Below, piece after piece: positions 15,854 through 26,290 of a DNA stretch of 64,000 nt. The notes below the pieces were generated by a model. That model worked only from the letters and a program-made list of their open reading frames with translations, ran no database searches and was not told the DNA's origin. The stretch is taken from contig NZ_CP014168.1 of assembly GCF_001717955.1 (NCBI RefSeq), forward strand, positions 930,001 through 994,000, in the 5' to 3' direction. The stretch is from Sphingomonas panacis. Lineage in GTDB: Bacteria; Pseudomonadota; Alphaproteobacteria; Sphingomonadales; Sphingomonadaceae. Positions within the stretch are counted from its first letter, which is position 1. Each line of letters starts with the position of its first letter. The position numbers and the translations under genes were made by a program.

Positions 15854-17875
15854 ATGATCCGCACTGCCCGTTCCGGCGCCGTCCTCGAGATCGTCATTGA
15901 CAATCCGCCCGTCAACGCGCTCGGCGCGGAGGTGCGCTCCGGCCTCGTCGCCGCCATCGCCGAGGCCGAAGCGGACGCCGGTGTTTCCGCGATCGTCATC
16001 ACGGGCGCAGGCAAGTTCTTTTCGGCGGGCGCGGATATCGCGGAGTTCGGCAAGGGTATGGCCGATCCACAATTGCCCGAGGTTTGCCTTGCGATCGAGC
16101 ACTGTTTGAAACCGGTTGTCGCGGCGATCAACGGCACGGCGCTCGGCGGCGGACTGGAAGTGACACTCGCCTGCGATTACCGAGTCTCGGCCGGTGGCGC
16201 GAAGCTCGGCCTGCCGGAGGTAAAGCTCGGCCTCTTGCCAGGCGCGGGCGGCACGCAGCGCCTGCCGCGCCTGGTCGGTGTCACCGCCGCTTTGCAGATG
16301 ATCGTCTCGGGCGAACCGGTCAGTGCCGCCCGGGCCGCCGAAATCGGCCTGGTCGACATCGTCGTCGATGGCGACCCCCTGCAGGCCGCTGTCGACATGG
16401 CGGGATCGAGCCTGTCCCCGCGCCCCATCAGCACCGCGCCGGTCGCAGGCGACCTCGCCGAGATCGATGCTTTTGTCGCTGCCAATCCGCGCCTGTTCAA
16501 AGGCCTCGAAGCACCCAAGGCCTGCCTCGAGGTGATCAAGGCGGCAATCACCCTATCCGGCGCCGATGGCTTTGCGACCGAGCGCCGCTTGTTCCTGGCG
16601 CTCCTCGCCAGCGATCAGTCGAAGGCCTTACGCCACGCCTTCTTCGCCGAGCGCGCCGCCGGCAAGATCGACGGCCTCCCCAATGACGCCGCTCCACGCA
16701 CGATCGCGCGCGTCGGCATCATCGGCGCGGGTACAATGGGCGGTGGGATCGGCATGAACTTCCTGTCCGCCGCTGTCCCTGTGACCATGGTTGAAACCAA
16801 TGGCGAGGCGCTGGAGCGCGGCGCGGCGCTGATCCGCAAGAATTACGACGCCACAGCGGCCAAGGGCCGCCTCACCGCCGGGCAGGTTGAGGCAGCGATG
16901 GCCTTGCTCCATCCCACGCTCGATTTCGCGGCGCTTGGCGCGTGCGATCTCGTTATCGAGGCGATCTATGAGAATATGGAGGTCAAAAAGGAGGTGTTCG
17001 CTCGCCTGGCCGCCTTCGCCAAGCCCGGCGCGATCCTGGCCTCGAATACCTCGTATCTCGACGTCAACGAGATCGCCGCCTGCACGCAGCGCCCCCAGGA
17101 CGTGCTCGGCCTGCACTTCTTCTCGCCCGCCAACGTCATGAAGCTGGTCGAGGTCGTACGCGGGCGGGAAACGGCGCCTGACGTGCTCGCCACCGCGATG
17201 GCGCTGGCGCAGAAGATCGGCAAGGTGCCGGTCGTGGCCGGGGTCTGCTACGGCTTCATCGGCAACCGCATGCTCATTCCGCGCCAAGACAATGCGCTGG
17301 CGCTGGTGATGGAGGGCGCGAGCCCCGAACAGATCGACAAGGTCCATACCGACTTCGGCATGCCGATGGGTCCGTTCCAGATGACTGACCTCGCCGGGGT
17401 CGACATCGGCTGGCACCGTGATCCCGACCGCATCGATACTCTCAAGGATGCGCTCTGCGCGCAGGGACGCTGGGGCCAGAAGACCGGCGCGGGTTTCTAC
17501 GATTACGACGCGAAGCGGCAGCGCAGCTCTTCGCCGCTGGTCGCCAGCCTGATCGAGGAATTCCGGGCGCGCGAGAATATCACGCCGCGCGCAATCGACG
17601 ACGAGGAAATCATCGTCCGCACACTCTACACGATGGTCAACGAAGGCGCCAAAATCCTAGAGGAGGGCATCGCCCAGCGCTCGTCCGATATCGACGTCGT
17701 CTGGCTCTTCGGATACGGCTGGCCGCGCTATACCGGCGGGCCGATGTTCTGGGCCTCGCAGGTCGGTCTCGCGAAGATCGTCGCGGCGCTCGACCGTTAC
17801 GCCGATCGCGCGCCCGGTTTCGCGGTCTCGGCGTTATTGCGCGATCTCGCCGCCAAAGGCGAAGGTTTCGCATGA
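15854..17875 (+). CDS. fused enoyl-CoA hydratase / 3-hydroxyacyl-CoA dehydrogenase (FadJ/FadB type)
   Basis: A 673-residue bifunctional beta-oxidation enzyme. The N-terminal crotonase domain has [26 protein letters not shown] and [15 protein letters not shown] with the catalytic Glu residues. From about residue 287 the NAD-binding motif [13 protein letters not shown] begins the dehydrogenase domain, followed by [10 protein letters not shown] with the catalytic His, GNRML and a second C-terminal dehydrogenase repeat. It hydrates a 2-enoyl-CoA and oxidises the 3-hydroxyacyl-CoA with NAD. At about 673 residues it is shorter than E. coli FadB, as is usual for alphaproteobacteria. Its stop overlaps the next start by four bases (ATGA). 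Confidence 0.93.
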   Translation: MIRTARSGAVLEIVIDNPPVNALGAEVRSGLVAAIAEAEADAGVSAIVITGAGKFFSAGADIAEFGKGMADPQLPEVCLAIEHCLKPVVAAINGTALGGGLEVTLACDYRVSAGGAKLGLPEVKLGLLPGAGGTQRLPRLVGVTAALQMIVSGEPVSAARAAEIGLVDIVVDGDPLQAAVDMAGSSLSPRPISTAPVAGDLAEIDAFVAANPRLFKGLEAPKACLEVIKAAITLSGADGFATERRLFLALLASDQSKALRHAFFAERAAGKIDGLPNDAAPRTIARVGIIGAGTMGGGIGMNFLSAAVPVTMVETNGEALERGAALIRKNYDATAAKGRLTAGQVEAAMALLHPTLDFAALGACDLVIEAIYENMEVKKEVFARLAAFAKPGAILASNTSYLDVNEIAACTQRPQDVLGLHFFSPANVMKLVEVVRGRETAPDVLATAMALAQKIGKVPVVAGVCYGFIGNRMLIPRQDNALALVMEGASPEQIDKVHTDFGMPMGPFQMTDLAGVDIGWHRDPDRIDTLKDALCAQGRWGQKTGAGFYDYDAKRQRSSSPLVASLIEEFRARENITPRAIDDEEIIVRTLYTMVNEGAKILEEGIAQRSSDIDVVWLFGYGWPRYTGGPMFWASQVGLAKIVAALDRYADRAPGFAVSALLRDLAAKGEGFA

Positions 17876-19020
17876 GCCAGTCGTTCACCTTCAATTACGG
17901 CCCGCGTCTCACCAGTGGCGCGGGCAGCGCCGCGCGCATCGCCGATCTTCTGCCCGAAGGCGCGGTGCTGTTCGTTACGGACCGGCAGATTATGAGCCTC
18001 GGCCTCGCCGATACAGCGGTTGCGGCGCTGCAGGATGCGGGTCGCACGGTGACGATCGCCGATCAGATCGAGGCCGACCCGTCGCGTGCCACGCTCGAGA
18101 GCGTGGTCGCGCTCGGCCGTGGGGCAGGCGCTGCGAGTGTGGTTGGCTTCGGCGGCGGCAGCCCGATGGATGTCGCCAAGCTCGCCGCGTATCTGCTCGG
18201 CTCGGGGGACGATCTTGATGCGATCTGGGGCGTGGACAACGCGGTCGCGAACGGCCTGCCGCTCGTGTTGGTGCCCACCACGGCGGGCACCGGCTCCGAG
18301 GCGACGCCCGTCTCGATCATCACCCTTCCCCGCGACGAGAAGCGCGGCGTCTCGTCGCGCGCGCTGATTGCCAGACATGCCGTGCTCGATCCCGCACTGA
18401 CTCTCGGCCTCCCGCGCGGCGTGACGGCGGCGACCGGCATGGACGCGATGGTTCATGCGATCGAGGCCTATACCTCGGCCCACCTCAAGAACCCGATGTC
18501 GGATATGCTTGCGCGCGAGGCATTGCGCCTGCTCGCCGCAAACCTGATGACCGCCTGTACCGATCCTGGCAACATGCCAGCGCGCGAGGCGATGCTGCTC
18601 GGCGCGCACCTCGCCGGCGTGGCGTTTTCCAACGCACCGGTCGCTGGCGTTCATGCTCTCGCCTATCCACTCGGCGGGCGCTTTCATGTGCCGCACGGCC
18701 TATCGAACGTCCTGATGCTGCCGCACGTGCTCCGCTTCAACATGAGGGCGGCGATGCCGCTCTATGCCGAGCTCGGTCCGCTGGTTGATCCCGCGCTGGC
18801 CGGCCTCGGGCGGCAGGCACAGGCACAAGGGCTGATCGAGGCGCTGCGGACGATGGCGGCCGATGCGGGCATGCCCGCGCACCTCTCGGCGGTGGGCGTC
18901 GCGCCAGAACATCTCGACCACCTCGCCGCCGACGCGATGCTGCAGCAACGTCTGCTCCGCAACAACCCGCGCGATATCACCCTCGAAGACGCGCGCCAGC
19001 TTTATGAGGCCGCCTTGTGA
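17872..19020 (+). CDS. iron-containing alcohol dehydrogenase
   Basis: A 382-residue group III (iron-type) alcohol dehydrogenase. [10 protein letters not shown] binds the cofactor, [11 protein letters not shown] is the family signature, and metal ligands are in [10 protein letters not shown] and [17 protein letters not shown]. It would interconvert an alcohol and an aldehyde or ketone with NAD(P). The start overlaps the FadJ-like stop, showing translational coupling. A likely job is oxidation of the alcohol freed by the alkylsulfatase, or of the hydroxy acid freed by lactone hydrolysis, before CoA activation. The related maleylacetate reductases are less likely given the motif set. Confidence 0.9.
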   Translation: MSQSFTFNYGPRLTSGAGSAARIADLLPEGAVLFVTDRQIMSLGLADTAVAALQDAGRTVTIADQIEADPSRATLESVVALGRGAGAASVVGFGGGSPMDVAKLAAYLLGSGDDLDAIWGVDNAVANGLPLVLVPTTAGTGSEATPVSIITLPRDEKRGVSSRALIARHAVLDPALTLGLPRGVTAATGMDAMVHAIEAYTSAHLKNPMSDMLAREALRLLAANLMTACTDPGNMPAREAMLLGAHLAGVAFSNAPVAGVHALAYPLGGRFHVPHGLSNVLMLPHVLRFNMRAAMPLYAELGPLVDPALAGLGRQAQAQGLIEALRTMAADAGMPAHLSAVGVAPEHLDHLAADAMLQQRLLRNNPRDITLEDARQLYEAAL

Positions 19021-19448
19021 GCCGCGAACCGCTCCGCACCCGCGATGCCTATCCCCGTTTCGTGCCGATCACGACCCGCTGGGCGGATAACGACATGTAC
19101 GGCCACGCCAACAACGTCGTCTATTATTCGTGGTTCGACACGGCGGTGAACACCTGGCTGATCGAAGCCGGCCTGCTTGATCTCGCCGGCGGCAACCCGA
19201 TCGGCCTCGTCGTCGAGACCGGCTGCCGGTACGCGGCCTCCGTCGGCTTTCCACAGAAGCTGGAAATCGGCGTTCGGGTTGCGAAGCTCGGGTCGAGCAG
19301 CGTCACCTATCACCTCGGCGTCTTTGTCGCGGGCGAGACGGAGCCGGCGGCCGAGGGACATTTCACTCACGTCTATGTCGACAGTATTTCGCGCCGTCCG
19401 ACCCCGCTCCCCGAGGCCTGGCGCGCCGCTCTCAAAACACTCGCCTAG
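19017..19448 (+). CDS. acyl-CoA thioesterase, 4-hydroxybenzoyl-CoA thioesterase (YbgC-like) family
   Basis: A 143-residue hotdog-fold thioesterase. The segment TRWADNDMYGHANNVVYYSWFDT carries the Asp and the HxN pattern of the 4-hydroxybenzoyl-CoA thioesterase/YbgC group. It hydrolyses an acyl- or aroyl-CoA and may relieve CoA trapping in the pathway. Translation begins at a GTG that overlaps the stop of the alcohol dehydrogenase (GTGA). Its stop codon overlaps that of the convergent MFS gene at the palindrome CCTAGG. Confidence 0.88.
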   Translation: MSREPLRTRDAYPRFVPITTRWADNDMYGHANNVVYYSWFDTAVNTWLIEAGLLDLAGGNPIGLVVETGCRYAASVGFPQKLEIGVRVAKLGSSSVTYHLGVFVAGETEPAAEGHFTHVYVDSISRRPTPLPEAWRAALKTLA

Positions 19449-20767
19449 GCGACGTCCTCGCGCGAGGCGAGATACATCAACAGCGCACCGAGCGGCCCGA
19501 ACGCCAGTGCCATCACGGCGAGCGCGAGGTTGAGCCCGTTCGCGCCAAACACGTGGTCGGTCATCAGCCCCACGAGCACCGACCCGAACGCACCACCCGT
19601 CAGGTTCACCAGCGCCATGTAAAACCCGGTGTAGAGGCCCCGCAGCCCGGCGGGCGCGACCGCGACGATCAACACGAACACCGACGCCACTGACATCGAA
19701 CTGACGAACATATTGGCATAGGCCATCACGATCGCCGCCCCGATCGTCGGCACGAGCGGTCCGACCAGTGTCGTCACGCTCAGCACCGCCATCAGCGAAA
19801 AGCAGAGATAGAACGCCGACTTCGCCGGGGCGAAGCGCCGCGCCAGCCAGGCGTGGTAGGGATAGACGGCGAGGCAACCCGCCACGCCGGCAAACAGGAA
19901 CGCCGGGCCGTAAGTGGTCGCCACGCCGCCGGGCGTCATCCCGTAAGACCGCATCAGCATCGCTGGGTACCAGTTGAGAAGACCGTAGTTGTTCAGGCTC
20001 CATGCGATCACGCTGCCGGCGAGGAGCGCGATCAGCTTCGCATTGCGTCTGGTGAAAGCCATCGCTTCCCCCTTCGGCACGGGCACCGCACCCCGCATCG
20101 CGCCGCCGCCCCGATCGTCCTTGACCGTAAACTTCACGAGCAACGCGATCACGATACCGGGTACGGCGAGCAGCAGGAACACCGCTCGCCACGGCTCCGC
20201 GTCGCCGATCAGCGGTAGCTGATACTGCACGGTCGCGGTGAACTGCGCGAGCAGGCGCGCGCCCACCATCATCGCGAGACCACCGCCTACATAGAGTCCG
20301 GTTGTGAACAGCCCGATCGGCTTCTGCACCTGATGTTGCGGGAAACGGCTGGAGATAATGCCGATCGCCGCCGGATTGAGCCCTGCCTCACCCACGCCGA
20401 CGAACATCCGTGCCAGGAACAATGACGCGAAGCCCATTGCGAACCCGCTCGCCGCCGTCGCGACCGACCACACGAGAATGCAGCCGGTCAGGATCATCAC
20501 CCTGCGCCCGCCATCAAGCATCCGGCCGATGAACACGCCTCCGAAAACATACAACACCGCGAAAGCCATGCCGGTGACCGCGCCGAGTTCCGCGTCATTG
20601 AGACGCAGGTCGGCCTTGATCGCCTCGACCAGGAAGCTGAGGATGACGCGGTCGATGTAGCCGAGCACGGACACCGAGAAGAGGATTGCGACGACATACC
20701 AGTCGTACGCGCTGACCACGCCCGTGGCGGGGCCATGATCGGTCGAGACTGCCGGTGCCATACTCAT
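19445..20767 (-). CDS. MFS transporter
   Basis: A 440-residue membrane protein with about twelve hydrophobic helices and MFS loop signatures (GRMLDGGRRVMIL after helix 2, and FLARMFVGVGEAGLNPAAIG near helices 4-5). The second motif recalls the spinster/organic-acid transporter branch. It sits in the inner membrane and probably imports a pathway substrate or exports an intermediate. The ATG at 20767 lies 24 bases after the enoyl-CoA hydratase at 20792, in the same operon. Its stop overlaps the convergent thioesterase stop. Confidence 0.88.
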   Translation of the reverse strand: MSMAPAVSTDHGPATGVVSAYDWYVVAILFSVSVLGYIDRVILSFLVEAIKADLRLNDAELGAVTGMAFAVLYVFGGVFIGRMLDGGRRVMILTGCILVWSVATAASGFAMGFASLFLARMFVGVGEAGLNPAAIGIISSRFPQHQVQKPIGLFTTGLYVGGGLAMMVGARLLAQFTATVQYQLPLIGDAEPWRAVFLLLAVPGIVIALLVKFTVKDDRGGGAMRGAVPVPKGEAMAFTRRNAKLIALLAGSVIAWSLNNYGLLNWYPAMLMRSYGMTPGGVATTYGPAFLFAGVAGCLAVYPYHAWLARRFAPAKSAFYLCFSLMAVLSVTTLVGPLVPTIGAAIVMAYANMFVSSMSVASVFVLIVAVAPAGLRGLYTGFYMALVNLTGGAFGSVLVGLMTDHVFGANGLNLALAVMALAFGPLGALLMYLASREDVA

Positions 20768-20791
20768 TGGCCTGCTCCTGACACGCGTCGA

Positions 20792-21550
20792 TCAACGGCC
20801 CTTGAATACGGGTTGCCGCTTTTCCTTGAAGGCCGCAATCGCCTCCTTCGAGTCCTCGGTCTTGGAAAGCGCGAACGTGTTGTTCTGCTCGTAGCGATAG
20901 CCGTCGCGAAGCGTCATGTTCTCGATCGTCCGCATCGAATCCTTGGCCAGCCGCGTCGCCATCGGGCTTTTGGACGCGATCGTTTTCGCCATGTCCATGA
21001 CCCAGGGCATGAGCTCCTCGGACGGCAGGCAGGCCTCGATGATGCCGCGACGGTACAGCTCGGCGGCCGGCGCGCGCCAGCCGGTCAGCATCATGCGGCG
21101 CACCATCGAATGCGGCAGGATGCGCGCCGCGTGCTTGCCGCCGCCCATCAGGCCGACATCGACCTCGGGCAGGCCGAACACGGCGTTCTCGGAAGCCACG
21201 ATGATGTCGCAGCTTGCGACCAGCCCGAGACCACCGCCGAGCGCGGGGCCGTTCACGGATGCGATCACCGGCTTGTTGCACTCGATGATCGCATAACTCG
21301 ATTCGCGCACCGCACGGTTGCGCTTCCAGGTCGCGCCGGGCGCGGATGTATCCTGGCGATTTTTGAGGTCGGCACCGGCGGAGAAGCACTTGCCCTCGCC
21401 GGTCAGGACGGCCACTCGGACGTCCTCGCGGTCGTTGATCTGGTCAAAGGCGTCGGCGAGCCCGTGGATCATCTCCATCGACTGGGCATTGACCGGTGGA
21501 TTGTCCAGCGTGACCACGGCGATGTAGTCGGCTACCTCGAGCTTGATCAT
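20792..21550 (-). CDS. enoyl-CoA hydratase/isomerase (crotonase family)
   Basis: A 252-residue crotonase with CFSAGADLKNRQD, GPALGGGLGLVASCD and GLPEVDVGLMGGG, so the first catalytic Glu is kept; the second loop is GGGKHAAR rather than GAGGTQR, as in crotonobetainyl-CoA hydratase-like members. It should hydrate or isomerise an enoyl-CoA. The ATG at 21550 gives MIKLEVADYIAVVTLDNPP, a standard start; the longer frame is not conserved in type. A perfect copy of the region-B palindrome lies 81 bases upstream (21631-21644). Confidence 0.9.
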   Translation of the reverse strand: MIKLEVADYIAVVTLDNPPVNAQSMEMIHGLADAFDQINDREDVRVAVLTGEGKCFSAGADLKNRQDTSAPGATWKRNRAVRESSYAIIECNKPVIASVNGPALGGGLGLVASCDIIVASENAVFGLPEVDVGLMGGGKHAARILPHSMVRRMMLTGWRAPAAELYRRGIIEACLPSEELMPWVMDMAKTIASKSPMATRLAKDSMRTIENMTLRDGYRYEQNNTFALSKTEDSKEAIAAFKEKRQPVFKGR

Positions 21551-21630
21551 CTTGTCTCTATCCTCTTCCGATCCCCGCATAGCGACCGGCGGCGCCGCAG
21601 TGACGCGCGCGGCGTCTTTCCGACGGGAGA

Positions 21631-21644
21631 ATCGCATATGCGAT
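21631..21644. promoter_or_regulatory. perfect region-B palindrome upstream of the hydratase-MFS genes
   Basis: ATCGCATATGCGAT is a perfect 14-base palindrome and fits ATCRCA-N2-TGYGAT. It stands between the stop of the tandem SDR (21650) and the hydratase start (21550), so it may drive a promoter for hydratase and transporter. Confidence 0.5.
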
Positions 21645-21649
21645 GCGCC

Positions 21650-23167
21650 TCAAATTTTCGACGCGTCCCCGGCGTCACCGAAAGCGGACCAGCCGCCGTC
21701 GACTGCGACGATGGAGCCCGTCACATAAGACGCAGCCGGCGACGCGAGGAAGGCGATGGCATCTGCGATCTCGGCCGGGTCGCCGAGCCGGCCGAGCGGG
21801 ATGCGCCGCCGCACCGCCGCCAGCGACTGCTTACCCTCCGCTTCCAGCGCGAGCACACCCGGCGTCGCGACGTACCCGGGCGCAACCCCGTTCACGCGAA
21901 TGCCCGACGACGCCCATTCGCACGCGAGCGAGCGCGTCATCGCCTCGATGCCTGCTTTGGCCGCACAATAGCTGTTGCGGCGCGGCAGTCCGCCCCGTGC
22001 CGCAATCGAGGAGAGGTTGACGATCGCGCCGCCGCCGTGCCCGGCCATCACCCGGCCGACCGCCTGCGAGAGCTGGAATGGCGCGACGAGATTGATCGCG
22101 AGCCCGCGTTCAAACGCGCTGAGCTGCTGCTCGACGGTCGGCAGGAAATCGTCGGCGATGGCGGCGTTGTTGACCAGCACGTCGATCCGTCCATGCTTGG
22201 CCGCGATCCGGCCGACCACGCGCTCGACCGCGTCGCCGTCCGTGATGTCGACGATGAAGTCCTCATGCGCTTCGGACGGTTGGCGATCGAGCACGATCAC
22301 CTTGGCTCCGTCCGCACCGAAGCGATCCGCCGTCGCCGCCCCGATCCCGCGCGCACCGCCGCTGATCACGACAACCGGCGCGCCGACCAGCCGATGGCTG
22401 CGCGCGGCGCGGCTGGCCACCGCTTCGCAACCACCGTAAGCAGCGTATCCGCCGTCTACGACGATGCTCGCACCCGTCACGTAGCCGTTGCCCGCGGCCC
22501 ATAGAACGGTGCGCGCGATCTCCTCCGGCTCGGCCATGCGACCCAGCGGTACGCGCGATACCGACACCGCGGGATCGACCTTGCCCTGCTCCACCAGCGA
22601 CCGCACGATATCCGTCGCGACATAACCCGGCAGCACGGCATTGACCCGCACGCCCGCCGACGCCCATTCGCATGCCAGCGCGCGCGTGAACCCCAGCAAC
22701 GCCGATTTCGACATGGCGTAAGGTGTACGCCCCGGGATCGTAAGCCAGGCGATCAGCGACGACAGGTTCACGATCGCGCCGCCGCTCTGCCGCGCCATCG
22801 CCGTCCCGACCTCACGCGCGACGAGATAGCTGCCGGTCAGGTTGACACGGAGGATTCGTTCCAGCGTCGTCACCGGTACGTCCATCGCCGGCGTTCCCGA
22901 CGCATCGATGATGCCGGCATTGTTGGCGAGCACGTCGATCCGGCTGTGCTGCCCAAGCGCCGCCGCGACGCCGTCACGCACCATGCGCTCATCCGAAACA
23001 TCCATTTCCAGCGCGTGATGCGGCGCGCCGAGCGCCAGCGCCGCCCGATGTGCCGCCGCCGGATCTCGATCCGCGAGCACGACGGTGTCGCCGTTCGCCG
23101 CGAAGGTCCGCGCGGTGGCGAGACCGATGCCGGCTGCCGCGCCGGTTACGAGAATGATCCTGGGCAT
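21650..23167 (-). CDS. tandem SDR fusion protein
   Basis: A 505-residue protein made of two complete SDR domains in one chain. Domain 1 (about residues 1-245) has TGAAAGIG, NNAG, a Ser in NLSS, YAMSK and the ending VDGGYAAYGG. Domain 2 (about 260-495) has SGGARGIG, NNAA, NLSS, YCAAK and VDGGWSAFG. Both keep the Asn-Ser-Tyr-Lys tetrad, so each could be active. They could carry out two successive oxidations or form a fixed heterodimer-like pair. The ATG at 23167 (MPRIILVTG) is the natural start. It is divergent from the SDR at 23324. Confidence 0.9.
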   Translation of the reverse strand: MPRIILVTGAAAGIGLATARTFAANGDTVVLADRDPAAAHRAALALGAPHHALEMDVSDERMVRDGVAAALGQHSRIDVLANNAGIIDASGTPAMDVPVTTLERILRVNLTGSYLVAREVGTAMARQSGGAIVNLSSLIAWLTIPGRTPYAMSKSALLGFTRALACEWASAGVRVNAVLPGYVATDIVRSLVEQGKVDPAVSVSRVPLGRMAEPEEIARTVLWAAGNGYVTGASIVVDGGYAAYGGCEAVASRAARSHRLVGAPVVVISGGARGIGAATADRFGADGAKVIVLDRQPSEAHEDFIVDITDGDAVERVVGRIAAKHGRIDVLVNNAAIADDFLPTVEQQLSAFERGLAINLVAPFQLSQAVGRVMAGHGGGAIVNLSSIAARGGLPRRNSYCAAKAGIEAMTRSLACEWASSGIRVNGVAPGYVATPGVLALEAEGKQSLAAVRRRIPLGRLGDPAEIADAIAFLASPAASYVTGSIVAVDGGWSAFGDAGDASKI

Positions 23168-23228
23168 GATGCCACTGCAAGCAGCCACCGCCGCGCAGCT
23201 CAATTGGCCCACGTCAGCCCGTCCGCTT

Positions 23229-23242
23229 ATCACCCATGCGAT
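23229..23242. promoter_or_regulatory. near-match to the region-B palindrome between divergent SDR genes
   Basis: ATCACCCATGCGAT matches ATCRCA-N2-TGYGAT at all but one defined position and is enclosed by CTTATC...GATAAG, an outer inverted repeat. It lies midway between the divergent starts at 23167 and 23324. Confidence 0.45.
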
Positions 23243-23323
23243 AAGCCGGATGCGCTCTTCGCCCGGCTGGGCGCCCGCCTACCCCCGGCCATATGCACGC
23301 CCTGGAAATTCACGGAGACGATC

Positions 23324-24079
23324 ATGTCGGGACGACTTTCAGGCCGCGTGGCTCTGGTGACGGGCGCTTCGCGCGGACTTGGCCGGGCGATCGCCGAACT
23401 CTATGCCGCGCAGGGCGCGGCCGTGGCCGTGCTCGATCTCAAAGACCATTGGGCGCAGGCCGTCGTCGACGTCATCACCGATCGCGGCGGACGCGCCATC
23501 GCGCTCGGCTGCGACGTGTCGGATCGCGAGGCGGTGCAGGCTGCCGTCGCGCGCACCGTCGTGGAACTGGGCGGGCTCGACATCGTCGTCAGCAGCGCGA
23601 TGTGGAACAAGTACGAGCCGATCGCGGACATCACGCCCGGCACCCTCGCGCGCATGTCGGGCGTCGGCTTCGACGGCATTGTCTGGATGATCCAAACGGT
23701 CGCGCCGTACATGGCGGATCGCGGTGGATCGATCATCAACATCGCGTCGGTCTCGGCGCTGAAGGGGATGCCCAACGCCTTGCTCTATTGCGGGATCAAG
23801 GCCGGCGTCGGCGGACTGACCCGCGCCGCCTCGGTCGAATTGGGGCCAAAGCGCATCCGCGTCAACGCCATCGCGCCCGCGACCGTCGCGACCGAGGGCG
23901 TCAAATCGATGCTCGACGAAGCCGCGCTCGCCGCACGCGCGGCACGCATCCCACTCGGCCGCTTGGGTGAGACCGACGATATCGCCAACGCGGCGCTGTG
24001 GCTGGCATCGGACGAATCCGCCTTCATCAACGGCCAGATGATCACCGTCGACGGCGGGCTCGCGAACGCTATTCTCTAA
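23324..24079 (+). CDS. short-chain dehydrogenase/reductase
   Basis: A 251-residue classical SDR with TGASRGLG near the start, a Ser in NIASVSAL, LYCGIKAG giving Tyr-xxx-Lys, and the ending ITVDGGLANAIL. The structural NNAG is changed to SSAM, so the Asn of the catalytic tetrad region is altered. The ATG at 23324 has GGAG nine bases upstream. The substrate is probably a pathway alcohol or ketone. It ends 63 bases from the convergent CoA ligase at 24143. Confidence 0.88.
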   Translation: MSGRLSGRVALVTGASRGLGRAIAELYAAQGAAVAVLDLKDHWAQAVVDVITDRGGRAIALGCDVSDREAVQAAVARTVVELGGLDIVVSSAMWNKYEPIADITPGTLARMSGVGFDGIVWMIQTVAPYMADRGGSIINIASVSALKGMPNALLYCGIKAGVGGLTRAASVELGPKRIRVNAIAPATVATEGVKSMLDEAALAARAARIPLGRLGETDDIANAALWLASDESAFINGQMITVDGGLANAIL

Positions 24080-24142
24080 GCCTGGCGCGCGTCCTCCCGT
24101 CGTGAACGGCGCGCGTCGCGATCGCGCCGGAATTCGGACCCG

Positions 24143-26290
24143 TCATTCCGCCAACAGCACCAACGCGTCGAGCGGCACAACGCCTTCGCCGGCCGGCATC
24201 ACCCGGATCGGATTGATGTCGACACCGGCGAGCCCCGCTTCGTTCGCGGCCGCAAAGCGCGAGAGCGCAGCCAGCGTCTCAGCAAGTGCGTCGATATCGC
24301 CCGGGGTCGCACCGCGCACGCCCTTGAGCACGACTGCGGCACTGGTCTCCGCGATCATGCGGTGCGCCTCCTCAACGGAGAAGGGCACGGCGCGGAAGGT
24401 CACGTCCTTCAACACCTCGACGAAAACCCCACCCAACCCGAACATCACCACCGGCCCCAGCGCCGCATCGATGCTGATCCCGGCGATGACTTCCGCCCCG
24501 CCGCCGATCATCGGCGCGACCAGAACACCCTCGACCCGTGCATCGGGTACGGCCGCAAGCGCACGCTCGACCAGCAGTGCGGCCCCCGCGCGCACCGCCG
24601 CCTCGTCCTTCAGCCCAACGAGGACGCCGCCGACATCGGTCTTGTGCGGAACATCGGGGGAGCAGATCTTCAGCACGACCGGAAAGCCGATCGCCTTCGC
24701 CGCTGCCGCCGCGTCGTCGGGCGTGGCGGCCAGGCATTCGCGCGGGAAGGGAATGCCCGCATCGGCGAGCAGCGCCTTCGCGGAATGTTCGCTCAGCGCA
24801 CCGGTCCGGGTGAACGGCGCGGGCAGCGCCGGCATCTCCGAGGTGGCCGCAGCCGCCCGCGCGAAACTCCCCCGGAACGTCACGAGTGCACCAAGCGCCC
24901 GCGTCAGCGCGACGCTGTCCTCGAACACCAGGAAGCCCCGAGCTTCGTATGCGCGCACCGTCTCTACGGGCGCGCTCATCGTCACCGCGCGAATGATGCC
25001 GTTGCCGTCGCCCGCCGCCTCAAGCGCCTCGGCGAGCCGCGCCGAGTAGGACGGCAGCGCGGGCGTCGTGCCGAGGATCGCGACGAACATGTCGTAACCG
25101 CCCTGCTCCAGCACGACCTGGATATAGCGCGTCATCAGCGGGAGATCGGTCATTGCCTGCGCCGTCGCATCGACCGGATTCACCGGCGAGGCATAGGGCA
25201 GCAGCGCCTTCAGTTCAGCCTGCGCCGCAGCGGGCATCGGCGTGATCTCCAGTCCCGCCGCGTCGCCGTCATCAGCCATCTGAATGCCGAGTCCGCCCGA
25301 CATGGAGAAGATGCCGAGCGTATTGCCTGACGGCACCCCCGCGCGCGACAGCGCATAAGCGACGTCGATCTGTTCGGCGGTGCTGCGCGCGCGGTATACG
25401 CCATACTGGCGGCAGATCGCGTCGAACACCACGTCCGATCCCGCCAGCGCCGCGGTATGGCTGCCGACTGCGTGCGCGCCCGCTTCCGAACGGCCCACCT
25501 TGAGCATCACCACGCCGATGCCGCGCCGCCGCGCGATATCGAGCGCCTCGAAGAACGAGGCACGGTTCCGCACGCCCTCGGCATAGGTCATGACGACCTT
25601 GACCTCGTCACGCTCGACCACCCAGCGCAGCGCCTCTGCGACGTCAACGTCACATTCATTGCCGGTCGTGATCCAGTGGCGGATGCCCATGCATCGGTTG
25701 CGCGCCAGTTGGGCGATATGGGAGCCGTACGCGCCGCTCTGGGACACGATCGCGACCGGCCCTGGCGTCAGGAAACCGTCGTCGAGCATCACCGAAAACG
25801 TGCCGTAATAGCCGCTCGCCGCATCCGCCGCGCCCAGACAGTTCGGCCCGAGCAGCCGCAGCCCCGACGCACGCGCCGCCGCGACGATCCGCGCCTGTTC
25901 GGCTTTGCCCTCCTCGCCCATTTCGGCGAAGCCGGCCGCGAAGATCGTCGCCGCCTTAACCCCGGCGCTCGCGCAATCCTCGACCGCCTGCCGCGTCGCC
26001 GCGGCCGGGACCGCCAGCAGCGCGAGGTCCGGCACCGTCGGCAGATCGACGATCGACGCATAGGCGCGCTCGCCCTGCACCGTCTCGCGCCTTGGGTTCA
26101 CCGGGTAGACTGGCCCTGCGAAACCGCTGCCGCGCAGGTATTTAAGCGGCCGACCACCGATGCGCGTCGAATCGTCCGACGCACCGATCAGCGCGATCGA
26201 GCGGGGCGAGAACAATGCGTCGAGGCCGACGCTTATCCTGTCCGTACCGGCCGACGCGGTGGGCGCGGAAATCTTGTCGATGGTCGTCAC
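24143..26290 (-). CDS. ADP-forming acyl-CoA synthetase (fused alpha-beta acetate-CoA ligase type)
   Basis: A protein of about 715 residues fusing the two subunits of NDP-forming acyl-CoA synthetases. The N-terminal CoA-binding domain has LIGASDDSTRIGG. The succinyl-CoA-synthetase-like domain holds GSHTAALAGSD with the phosphorylated His near residue 278. An ATP-grasp domain follows from about residue 490 (LKICSPDVPHKTDVGGV and GLGGVFVEVLKDV). These enzymes activate an acid with CoA using ATP to ADP plus phosphate, reversibly. The GTG at 26290 has AAGGG at good spacing; an ATG two codons earlier (26296) is the alternative. It is divergent from the TonB receptor at 26635. Confidence 0.88.
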   Translation of the reverse strand: MTTIDKISAPTASAGTDRISVGLDALFSPRSIALIGASDDSTRIGGRPLKYLRGSGFAGPVYPVNPRRETVQGERAYASIVDLPTVPDLALLAVPAAATRQAVEDCASAGVKAATIFAAGFAEMGEEGKAEQARIVAAARASGLRLLGPNCLGAADAASGYYGTFSVMLDDGFLTPGPVAIVSQSGAYGSHIAQLARNRCMGIRHWITTGNECDVDVAEALRWVVERDEVKVVMTYAEGVRNRASFFEALDIARRRGIGVVMLKVGRSEAGAHAVGSHTAALAGSDVVFDAICRQYGVYRARSTAEQIDVAYALSRAGVPSGNTLGIFSMSGGLGIQMADDGDAAGLEITPMPAAAQAELKALLPYASPVNPVDATAQAMTDLPLMTRYIQVVLEQGGYDMFVAILGTTPALPSYSARLAEALEAAGDGNGIIRAVTMSAPVETVRAYEARGFLVFEDSVALTRALGALVTFRGSFARAAAATSEMPALPAPFTRTGALSEHSAKALLADAGIPFPRECLAATPDDAAAAAKAIGFPVVLKICSPDVPHKTDVGGVLVGLKDEAAVRAGAALLVERALAAVPDARVEGVLVAPMIGGGAEVIAGISIDAALGPVVMFGLGGVFVEVLKDVTFRAVPFSVEEAHRMIAETSAAVVLKGVRGATPGDIDALAETLAALSRFAAANEAGLAGVDINPIRVMPAGEGVVPLDALVLLAE

